Origin: Candidatus Aenigmatarchaeota archaeon | Lineage (GTDB): Archaea; Aenigmatarchaeota; Aenigmatarchaeia; CG10238-14 | Assembly: GCA_017610225.1 (NCBI GenBank) | Contig: JAFCCM010000065.1 | Coordinates: forward strand, 1 to 10,747 | Length of the DNA: 10,747 nt | Direction: 5' to 3' | Part shown: one piece after another, positions 5,601 through 10,747 of the stretch | Numbering within the stretch: position 1 is the stretch's first letter | Layout of the letters: each line of letters starts with the position of its first letter | Translations under genes and position numbers: made by a program | Notes under the pieces: model-generated | The model's input: only the letters and a program-made list of their open reading frames with translations | Databases searched by the model: none | Told to the model about the DNA's origin: nothing

Positions 5601-6059
5601 TTGTTAGCAGTTGTTAGAATAAGAGGCAGAGTCAATATAAGAAAAGAGGTAAAAGATACTCTAGTTATGCTTAGACTCCACAGGATTAATCATTGTGTTC
5701 TTGTTCCTGAGACTCCAGAATATTTAGGAATGCTTCAGAAATCTAAAGATTGGATAACATGGGGTAAGGTTGAGAAAAAAACTATTGTTGAACTGTTTAA
5801 GAAAAGAGGTATGGTTGCCGGTGGAAAGAAACTAGATGAAAATAACATGAGGAAAGTCACCAAATATAATGTTCTTGACAGTTTTGTTGATGATCTAATA
5901 AAAGGTAAAATCAAATTCAAAGATTGTCCTAGTTTAAAACCTGTTTTCAGATTAAACCCACCAAGAAAAGGGTATAAATCTACTAGACTTCCTTACCCTA
6001 AAGGAGATTTGGGAAATAGAAAAGAAAAGATTAATGAATTGTTGAAAAGGATGATTTAG
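5601..6059 (+). CDS. rpl30: Large-subunit ribosomal protein uL30
   Basis: uL30 is a small large-subunit protein, longer in archaea and eukaryotes than in bacteria. Its core is LAVVRIRGRVNIRKEVKDTL followed by MLRLHRINHCVLVPETPEYL, GMLQKSKDWITWG and the archaeal C-terminal KPVFRLNPPRKGYKSTRLPY block, at the usual archaeal length of about 150 residues. The start is uncertain. GTG 5592 overlaps uS5 by eight bases and has no ribosome binding site. TTG 5601 has GGTGA at 5591-5595, five bases upstream, and gives the family-like beginning M-L-A-V-V-R, so I prefer TTG. The difference is three codons. It appears to be the last gene of its transcription unit, because a T-run and a new promoter follow. 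Confidence 0.93.
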   Translation: MLAVVRIRGRVNIRKEVKDTLVMLRLHRINHCVLVPETPEYLGMLQKSKDWITWGKVEKKTIVELFKKRGMVAGGKKLDENNMRKVTKYNVLDSFVDDLIKGKIKFKDCPSLKPVFRLNPPRKGYKSTRLPYPKGDLGNRKEKINELLKRMI

Positions 6060-6060
6060 G

Positions 6061-6069
6061 TTCTTTTTT
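6061..6069 (+). terminator. T-run terminator after uL30
   Basis: TTCTTTTTT follows the uL30 stop codon by one base. A short T-tract at the end of a gene, without a hairpin, is the usual archaeal intrinsic terminator. A new TATA-type promoter lies downstream, which supports a transcript end here. Confidence 0.5.
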
Positions 6070-6092
6070 ACCGTGAAATTAGGTATAGGTTA

Positions 6093-6128
6093 CATATTTA
6101 AAACTTTCCCTAAAACAAGATTATATAC
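6093..6128 (+). promoter_or_regulatory. Promoter region of the uL15-SecY unit
   Basis: The 129-base gap between uL30 and uL15 is far larger than the other gaps in the cluster. It holds two TATA-like boxes, CATATTTAAA at 6093-6102 and TTATATAC at 6121-6128. The second would start transcription near 6150, about 40 bases before the uL15 ATG. A ribosome binding site (GTGAT, 6179-6183) sits five bases before that ATG. The cluster therefore seems to be split into two transcripts here. Confidence 0.45.
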
Positions 6129-6188
6129 GACAAGATAACAATGTTAATAAACTTAACTAAATAAGAATATAGAGTTGTGTGATTGATT

Positions 6189-6629
6189 ATGGTAGTCAGA
6201 AGAACCAAAAAAATTCATAAAAGAAGGGGACAGAGAAGTCCTGGTTACGGTAGCCAGAAAAAGCATAGGGGTGGAGGAAGTAGAGGTGGAAGAGGTAAAG
6301 CTGGTCTACACAAACACAAAAGAATGAGTGTTTTCAGATATGATCCTGAACATTATGGTAAAAGAGGTTTCAAAAGACCTCAAAAAATTACCAAAAAACT
6401 TGAAGTCATTAACATTAAAGAACTCGATAGTATGATTGATCAACTCCTAGAAGAAAAGAAAATCCAAAAAGAAAAAGATATGATTATAGTCAAACTTGAT
6501 GAATTAGGCTATGACAAGCTATTAGGAACTGGAAAATTAAATCATAAACTTATTGTCGAAGCAAAAGCTTTTTCTAAATCCGCGATAAAAAAATTAGAAG
6601 AGGGTAAAGGCAAAGCAATAACGGTTTGA
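6189..6629 (+). CDS. rpl15: Large-subunit ribosomal protein uL15
   Basis: uL15 is a large-subunit assembly protein whose long basic N-terminal extension runs deep into 23S rRNA. That extension is seen as RRTKKIHKRRGQRSPGYGSQ, then KKHRGGGSRGGRGKAGLHKH and GKRGFKRP. The globular C-terminal part contains INIKELDSMIDQLLEE, DELGYDKLLGTGKLNHKLIV and AKAFSKSAIKKLEEGKGKAI, typical of the archaeal form. The product from ATG 6189 is 146 residues. TTG 6183 is in frame, but its last two bases before ATG overlap the GTGAT ribosome binding site, and M-V-V-R fits better. It opens the second transcription unit. The secY ATG lies five bases after its stop codon. Confidence 0.94.
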   Translation: MVVRRTKKIHKRRGQRSPGYGSQKKHRGGGSRGGRGKAGLHKHKRMSVFRYDPEHYGKRGFKRPQKITKKLEVINIKELDSMIDQLLEEKKIQKEKDMIIVKLDELGYDKLLGTGKLNHKLIVEAKAFSKSAIKKLEEGKGKAITV

Positions 6630-6634
6630 TAAAA

Positions 6635-8077
6635 ATGGTAAAATTTGATATAGCAAAATTGGCAAAGTTCTTGCCGGCAGTTGAAAAACCTGTCTATAAG
6701 TTGTCCTTGAACAAGAAACTAATGTGGACAGGGGTAGTGCTTATTATCTACTTCTTACTATCTTCTCAACTATTTGGTCGTGTCTATGGTGTTTCTCCTA
6801 ATATTTCTTCTCAATTTCAAGGTTTAGCAATGCTTTTCGGTTCATCTTTCGGAACTTTAATGACAGTTGGTATTGGTCCTTTAGTTAACTCTTCGATTAT
6901 TCTTCAATTACTGGTAGGATCAAAAATTATTAACTGGGACCAGTCAGACCCAGATGATAAAAAGAAATATGAAGTTACTCAAAAGCTTCTGTCAGTTGCA
7001 TTTTGTTTTCTGATGTCTTTTGCTTTTGTTATTGGAGGAGCTGTTCCACCGATAAATAACAATCCACTAACAATTCTTATAGTTGTTGCTCAGCTTGGTA
7101 TGGGTGGATTAATCGTTATGTTCCTGGATGAAATAGTCAGCAAATATGGTGTAGGTTCTGGTATTAGTTTGTTCATTGCAGCCGGTGTAATCAACAGTAT
7201 ATTCATCTCATTATTCAGTCCTTGCATTGCAGGTTCAGTCAAATGTGTATTATTTTCTTCGGGAAATCCACCAATAGGAAAAGTATGGACTGTATTACTC
7301 TATATTGTAAATAGTCAATTTGGACAGATTTTAGTTCCTCTATTACCTATACTTACAACCTTGCTTGTATTTTTCATTATTATTTACGCCCAAGGTATAG
7401 CTGTTGAAATACCTTTAACATTTTCTGCAGTCAGGGGTTTTGGTAGAAGATGGGAACTTAAGTTATTTTACACAAGCAATATTCCTGTTATTCTTACTGC
7501 GGCTTTACTTTCGATGCTAACTCTTGTAGGTGGAATGACTGCAAAACCAACATTAACTGACCCAACCATGAAATGTGGTATCTTAGGTTGTGTTGCTGAG
7601 ACTCAACAAGGCAATCAACCTGTGAGTGGAATAGTCTATTACTTATCATCCCCAAGAAATTTACTAGGAAATATAATCTCAGGAATTGTAACATCTAAAG
7701 AATTTGTAAGAGCTTTAGTTTATCTTTTATTTATGGTCTCTATGGCTACTCTATTCTCTGTATTCTGGATAAGTACTTCAGGTATGGATGCTGAAAGTAT
7801 ATCTGACCAGTTAATGTCAACTGGAATGCAAATACCAGGATATAGAAGAGATCCAAAAATCATTAAAAGGGTGTTAAATAGATATATTCCACCTTTAGCC
7901 GTGTTAGGTGGTGCATCAATTGGTATGTTAGCAGCGTTTGCAGACTTTACAGGGGCAATAGGAACAGGAACAGGAATTTTACTAACCGTAACGATTATAT
8001 ATCAGTTTTATGAACAATTAAAGAATGAGAGAACAGAAGAAGCACATCCATTCGTAAGAAAATTATTAGAGGGTTAA
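6635..8077 (+). CDS. secY: Preprotein translocase subunit SecY
   Basis: SecY forms the protein-conducting channel for secretion and membrane insertion. The 480-residue protein starts with FLPAVEKPVYKLSLNKKLMW and shows about ten membrane segments, roughly at 30-45, 72-95, 118-138, 146-166, 178-196, 233-253, 283-300, 358-380, 419-435 and 440-460. Residues around 55-68 would form the plug. Conserved blocks include YGVGSGISLF (171-180), the ribosome-contacting loop AVRGFGRRWELKLFYTSNIP and the C-terminal GTGTGILLTVTIIYQFYEQL. Four of its five cysteines occur as close pairs (197/204 and 314/319) in loops predicted to face outward. ATG 6635 is chosen over TTG 6626, which overlaps the uL15 stop. 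In many archaea adenylate kinase follows secY; here DUF106 follows directly. Confidence 0.97.
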   Translation: MVKFDIAKLAKFLPAVEKPVYKLSLNKKLMWTGVVLIIYFLLSSQLFGRVYGVSPNISSQFQGLAMLFGSSFGTLMTVGIGPLVNSSIILQLLVGSKIINWDQSDPDDKKKYEVTQKLLSVAFCFLMSFAFVIGGAVPPINNNPLTILIVVAQLGMGGLIVMFLDEIVSKYGVGSGISLFIAAGVINSIFISLFSPCIAGSVKCVLFSSGNPPIGKVWTVLLYIVNSQFGQILVPLLPILTTLLVFFIIIYAQGIAVEIPLTFSAVRGFGRRWELKLFYTSNIPVILTAALLSMLTLVGGMTAKPTLTDPTMKCGILGCVAETQQGNQPVSGIVYYLSSPRNLLGNIISGIVTSKEFVRALVYLLFMVSMATLFSVFWISTSGMDAESISDQLMSTGMQIPGYRRDPKIIKRVLNRYIPPLAVLGGASIGMLAAFADFTGAIGTGTGILLTVTIIYQFYEQLKNERTEEAHPFVRKLLEG

Positions 8078-8079
8078 AA

Positions 8080-8559
8080 ATGATGGAAACTATATTGAAT
8101 ACAATATTTTCGCCTATATTAGGGTTAAATCCAATAGCAAGTATACCAATCATTTGTGGAGTTATCACTGGATTATTGACCCTTCTCAATAAAAAATTGA
8201 TGGGAAAAACGGATGCAAAAGAAGTAAAGGAAAATATGCAAAAGATAAGGGCAGATATGTTAGAAGCCCAAAAAAGTGGGGATAAAGAAAAGGCAGATGA
8301 ACAAATGAAAAAAATGATGGAAATGAACTCACAATATCTTCAGTCAATGATCAAACCATTGAGTGTGTCGTTAGTTATTTCAATGTTATTACTTATATTA
8401 TTCTTTCCATGGTTGAAAGCAACTTATAATGGTATGACTGTTATGACCATGCCTGAATTTCTACCTATGATTGGTGGAAAAGGAATGACATGGATAATTT
8501 GGTATATTATATGTTCACTTGTTATTAGTATAGCACTAAAAAAAATATTGAGGATGTAA
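8080..8559 (+). CDS. DUF106/EMC3-TMCO1-type membrane protein insertase (archaeal YidC-like)
   Basis: The 159-residue protein has the layout of the DUF106 family, the archaeal branch of the Oxa1/YidC/EMC3/TMCO1 insertases. There is a membrane segment at about 17-37 ([18 protein letters not shown]), a cytoplasmic helical hairpin rich in Lys, Glu and Met at 42-88 ([20 protein letters not shown], then QMKKMMEMN), and two further segments at about 93-112 and 136-153. Known members bind ribosomes or the Sec translocon and insert membrane proteins. The gene begins three bases after the secY stop, with GAGGG at 8069-8073 as ribosome binding site, so it is co-translated with SecY. A second ATG follows at once (8083). 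It seems slightly short for the family. Confidence 0.88.
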   Translation: MMETILNTIFSPILGLNPIASIPIICGVITGLLTLLNKKLMGKTDAKEVKENMQKIRADMLEAQKSGDKEKADEQMKKMMEMNSQYLQSMIKPLSVSLVISMLLLILFFPWLKATYNGMTVMTMPEFLPMIGGKGMTWIIWYIICSLVISIALKKILRM

Positions 8560-8561
8560 AT

Positions 8562-8828
8562 ATGGTTAGAAGAGCTTTAAGATCAAGAAGTTTGAAAAGA
8601 AGTCAAATGAAAGTCCCAGGAGGAAGGACAGTTACTCATTTTAGGAGAAGAAAACCTAGTATAGCCAAATGTGCTAAGTGCGGTAAAGACTTGAAAGGTG
8701 TTCCAAGGTTAAGAGTTTCTGATTTAAAGAAACTACCAAAGACCAAGAAAAGACCTGAAAGACCTTATGGTGGGAATCTTTGTTCTAAGTGTATGAGAGA
8801 AGTTTTTAGGGAGAAAGTCAGGAAGTAG
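8562..8828 (+). CDS. rpl34e: Large-subunit ribosomal protein eL34
   Basis: eL34 is an archaeal/eukaryotic zinc-ribbon protein of the large subunit. The 88-residue product starts with a basic [24 protein letters not shown] block, followed by [15 protein letters not shown] and [18 protein letters not shown]. The four cysteines C37, C40, C74 and C77 form the zinc site, all intact. The ATG lies two bases after the DUF106 stop, with GAGGA just inside the previous gene. It retains the archaeal order DUF106-eL34-eL14, but the cytidylate kinase gene often found between eL34 and eL14 is missing. Confidence 0.95.
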   Translation: MVRRALRSRSLKRSQMKVPGGRTVTHFRRRKPSIAKCAKCGKDLKGVPRLRVSDLKKLPKTKKRPERPYGGNLCSKCMREVFREKVRK

Positions 8829-8829
8829 A

Positions 8830-8836
8830 TTTATAA
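8830..8836 (+). promoter_or_regulatory. Possible internal promoter before eL14
   Basis: TTTATAA lies directly after the eL34 stop and about 40 bases before the eL14 start. Transcription from it would begin near 8860, just before the strong GAGGTGAT ribosome binding site at 8863-8870. The 46-base gap is wider than the neighbouring gaps, so eL14 may have its own start site as well as read-through. Confidence 0.3.
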
Positions 8837-8874
8837 CCTTAATTCTCGTTAATTTAATCAAAGAGGTGATGTAG

Positions 8875-9336
8875 GTGGCAACGCTTACAGTAGGAAGAAT
8901 TGTTATGAAAATTGCTGGTCGAGAGGCTGGAAAATATTGTGTAGTATTAACTAACCCAAAAGATAACTTTGTCCAAGTAACAGGACCAAAAGTCCTAACA
9001 GGGGTCAAAAGAAGAAGATGTAACGTAGAGCATTTGGAACCAACAGAGCATCAAGTGAAAATCGAAGTAGAAGCATCTGAAAAGAAAGTTATAGATGTTT
9101 TAGACAAGGAAGGGATACTCAAAAAATTAGGGTTGAAGAAGCCAAGTCCTGAAGTAGTGAAAGGACCAAAAGGGAAAGATAAGAAAGAGAAAAAACCTAC
9201 AAAGGTCAAGAAAGAAGCACCAAAAGAAAAAAAGAGGGAAGGAAAAACAGTGACAATCAGTCTACCAAGACTTGGAAAAAAGAAAGAAAACCCTAAAGCA
9301 GAAAAGAAACCAGTGAAAAAATCTGCGAAGAAGTAG
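8875..9336 (+). CDS. rpl14e: Large-subunit ribosomal protein eL14 with a long Lys-rich C-terminal tail
   Basis: eL14 is an archaeal/eukaryotic large-subunit protein with an SH3-like (KOW-type) fold. The core matches the family: VGRIVMKIAGREAGKYCVVL (6-25), VTGPKVLTGVKRRRCNVEHL (35-54) and EPTEHQVKIE. Archaeal homologues are usually about 80-100 residues, while this one has 153. The extra part, from about residue 91, is a low-complexity Lys/Glu/Pro-rich tail (KGPKGKDKKEKKPTK, KKEAPKEKKREGK) interrupted by one hydrophobic island, TVTISLPRLG (125-134). GTG is the start, supported by GAGGTGAT at 8863-8870 four bases upstream; the ATG at 8869 is followed by a stop. The truB/cbf5-type gene often found next is absent. 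Confidence 0.92.
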   Translation: MATLTVGRIVMKIAGREAGKYCVVLTNPKDNFVQVTGPKVLTGVKRRRCNVEHLEPTEHQVKIEVEASEKKVIDVLDKEGILKKLGLKKPSPEVVKGPKGKDKKEKKPTKVKKEAPKEKKREGKTVTISLPRLGKKKENPKAEKKPVKKSAKK

Positions 9337-9360
9337 CTTCTTTTTCTTTTTAATTTTATT
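9337..9360 (+). terminator. T-rich terminator after eL14
   Basis: A pyrimidine/T-rich tract containing two runs of five T and further T clusters begins directly after the eL14 stop codon. No hairpin is apparent. This is a typical archaeal intrinsic terminator, and it separates the ribosomal cluster from the acetyltransferase/HAD pair. Confidence 0.6.
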
Positions 9361-9370
9361 TAGTTAGGTT

Positions 9371-9378
9371 TTTATTAT
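9371..9378 (+). promoter_or_regulatory. Promoter for a leaderless acetyltransferase transcript
   Basis: TTTATTAT is centred about 25 bases before the ATG at 9399. There is no Shine-Dalgarno sequence between the box and the start codon (TCACAATTTAATTT). Box spacing and the missing ribosome binding site both suggest that transcription starts at or next to the ATG. Confidence 0.45.
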
Positions 9379-9398
9379 TGCTTCTCACAATTTAATTT

Positions 9399-9932
9399 AT
9401 GATAATTAAAGGGGATAGAATTAATTTAAGAAAACTTAAGAAATCTGATGCAGAATCTATCCAAAAACATGCAAAAGATAAAGAAATCAGCAGATATACA
9501 ATTCTTCCTCATCCTTACAAATTAAAACATGCCCAAGATTTTATTAATCTAACTCACAAAAAAATGAGAAAAAAAGAGTCCTATGAATTTGGAATAGAAC
9601 TTAAGGTAACAAAGAAAATCATTGGGATGATGGGTTTGATTAATATTGACTTTGAAAACAAAAAAGCTGAAGTAGGTTATTGGTTAGGAAAAAAATATTG
9701 GAAACAAGGATTGACAACTGAATCTCTGAAATTGATCCTGAAGTTTGGATTTAGAGAATTGAAACTGGAAAAAATATATGCAAAAGTCATGTGTCCAAAC
9801 ATGGCATCAGCAAATTTATTGAAAAAGAATGGTTTTAAATTAGAAGGGAAATTAAGAAAAAATACTTTAAAAAATGGTAAGTTTATGGACGATTTGATTT
9901 ATGGATTGTTGAAAGAGGAATGGAAAAAATGA
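9399..9932 (+). CDS. GNAT-family N-acetyltransferase (RimJ/RimL-like)
   Basis: This 177-residue protein belongs to the acetyl-CoA-dependent GNAT superfamily, RimJ/RimL (Acetyltransf_3) branch. It opens with IKGDRINLRKLKKSDAESIQ. The acetyl-CoA-binding motif A is GYWLGKKYWKQGLTTESLKL (93-112), corresponding to the family's GYWL-x4-WG-x-G-x-ATEA pattern. The C-terminal signature is MASANLLKKNGFKLEGKLRK (135-154), and the protein ends with DDLIYGLLKEEWKK. Members acetylate N-termini of ribosomal proteins, polyamines, antibiotics or nucleotides, and the substrate cannot be read here. Its position behind ribosomal genes is tempting, but a terminator and a separate promoter lie between. It is very Lys-rich (36 K, 6 R). 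The stop overlaps the next start (ATGA, 9929-9932). Confidence 0.92.
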   Translation: MIIKGDRINLRKLKKSDAESIQKHAKDKEISRYTILPHPYKLKHAQDFINLTHKKMRKKESYEFGIELKVTKKIIGMMGLINIDFENKKAEVGYWLGKKYWKQGLTTESLKLILKFGFRELKLEKIYAKVMCPNMASANLLKKNGFKLEGKLRKNTLKNGKFMDDLIYGLLKEEWKK

Positions 9933-10657
9933 AAATAAAAGCAATCTTCTTTGATCTAGGAAATACTTTAGCAACATCAAACGATTTCATGCAAAATAAG
10001 GCTTTGGGGGTCAATCAAGAATTACTTCAGTCCATAGGACATAGTTTCTCATTAGAAGAGTTAAAAAAAGCCCACAAAAAAGCAGTTGAATATACATCAA
10101 CAAAGTACAGAGGGAATTCCAAAGTTTATGAAAAAGGACTTTTTACCTGGATCATGTGCAAATTTTTGGGTCTGGATATAGACAGAAAAGTAGCTGATAA
10201 AATGGAGGAAGAGTTCCAAAGAAGGCGTTTAAAATCTTACAAACTAAGGCCACACGCGAAAACCATTCTTTCTTCTTTCAAAAAAAAATACAAACTTGCT
10301 ATAATTAGCAATGGTGGTGTAGAAGGAATAAATCATGTTATTAACAAGTTTGATCTCAGAAAATACTTTGACCTGATAATCATCTCTGAAGAAGTTGGAA
10401 AACAAAAATGCACTACTATCCCAATCAAAATCGCTCTGGATAAGTTAGATTTAAAACCAGAAGAAGTTGTAATGATTGGTGATAGAACTGATGAGGATGT
10501 TCTAGGAGCAAAAAAACTAGGAATGGTTGCCGTCAAATATAATTATGGAGCATGGAAAGATGTGAATTATTCTGATGAAAATGTAAAACCAGATTTTATT
10601 ATTGATGATTTGCTAGAGTTGAATGATATCTTAGGTAAATTAAATAAAGAAAATTAA
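9929..10657 (+). CDS. HAD-superfamily hydrolase (phosphatase-like)
   Basis: The 242-residue protein has the four HAD motifs. Motif I is FFDLGNTLA with nucleophile D9, where the usual second Asp of DxDxT is Gly. Motif II is AIISNGG (S127), motif III a Lys in EEVGKQK (K158), and motif IV GDRTDED with D185 and D190. A helical cap lies at about 15-100, as in class C1 (haloacid dehalogenase/phosphoglycolate phosphatase-like) members. It probably hydrolyses a small phosphate ester of unknown identity. The loss of the second motif I Asp occurs in other active members (FDLGN-type). ATG 9929 forms a four-base ATGA overlap with the acetyltransferase stop and has GAGGA nine bases upstream. ATG 9920, in frame, would add three residues but abuts that site. 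The two genes form one operon. Confidence 0.92.
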   Translation: MKIKAIFFDLGNTLATSNDFMQNKALGVNQELLQSIGHSFSLEELKKAHKKAVEYTSTKYRGNSKVYEKGLFTWIMCKFLGLDIDRKVADKMEEEFQRRRLKSYKLRPHAKTILSSFKKKYKLAIISNGGVEGINHVINKFDLRKYFDLIIISEEVGKQKCTTIPIKIALDKLDLKPEEVVMIGDRTDEDVLGAKKLGMVAVKYNYGAWKDVNYSDENVKPDFIIDDLLELNDILGKLNKEN

Positions 10658-10747
10658 CAAAAACCATTAGTGTTAATCAATCCTTCTGTAAGTATATCGA
10701 AATATTATCCAAAAATAAATAACTTAATCTTCTAATTAATCCTATGC

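Noticed and set aside
1..10747. CRISPR array, insertion sequence, transposase or attachment site
   Set aside because: I saw no regularly spaced direct repeats, no terminal inverted repeats with a transposase, and no integrase or tRNA-derived duplication on either strand.
10658..10747. Right-end A+T-rich tail as a possible promoter of a further gene
   Set aside because: No reading frame with a ribosome binding site begins before the window ends, and no convincing terminator or hairpin is visible.

Overview
The window is A+T-rich DNA from an archaeon. The evidence is an archaeal-order ribosomal protein cluster containing archaeal/eukaryotic-type proteins (eL32, eL19, eL34, eL14), an archaeal SecY followed by a DUF106/EMC3-type membrane protein, TATA-like boxes of the TTTAAATA type in front of the transcription units, and GGTGA-type Shine-Dalgarno sites. 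Low G+C, short proteins, a broken ribosomal operon, and the loss of the adenylate kinase, cytidylate kinase and truB-type genes usually interleaved here suggest a DPANN lineage (Woesearchaeota/Pacearchaeota/Nanoarchaeota-like). That placement is inference, not proof.

Left region (1-2656). A 29-codon, extremely basic ORF (68-157) has a good ribosome binding site. It is followed by a gene-poor stretch (158-331) with two adjacent hairpins. Then comes a divergent pair. On the minus strand (332-1864) lies a 510-residue relative of PEP synthase/pyruvate phosphate dikinase, with an ATP-grasp domain and a phosphohistidine swivelling domain but no PEP/pyruvate TIM barrel. On the plus strand (2070-2447) lies a stand-alone CheY-like receiver domain with all key residues. 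The two genes share a 205-base intergenic region with similar TATA-type promoters in opposite orientations. Both proteins are arginine-rich and lysine-poor, unlike the other non-ribosomal proteins here. This pair is the best candidate for an undescribed (phosphotransfer or signalling) module.

Central region (2657-9336). This is the second half of the archaeal spc-type cluster: uS8-uL6-eL32-eL19-uL18-uS5-uL30, then a T-run and a new promoter, then uL15-SecY-DUF106-eL34 and finally eL14. Genes overlap or lie within a few bases of each other, so translation is probably coupled. The ribosomal proteins build both subunits. SecY forms the Sec translocon, and the DUF106 protein right behind it is an Oxa1/EMC3-type insertase, so ribosome and membrane-insertion functions are co-expressed. 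The usual upstream genes (S14, L5, S4e and so on) are absent; uS8 starts its own unit.

Right region (9337-10747). After a T-rich terminator comes a two-gene unit with a 4-base ATGA overlap: a GNAT (RimJ/RimL-like) N-acetyltransferase, probably from a leaderless transcript, and a HAD-superfamily hydrolase. I recognise nothing in the last 90 bases (10658-10747).
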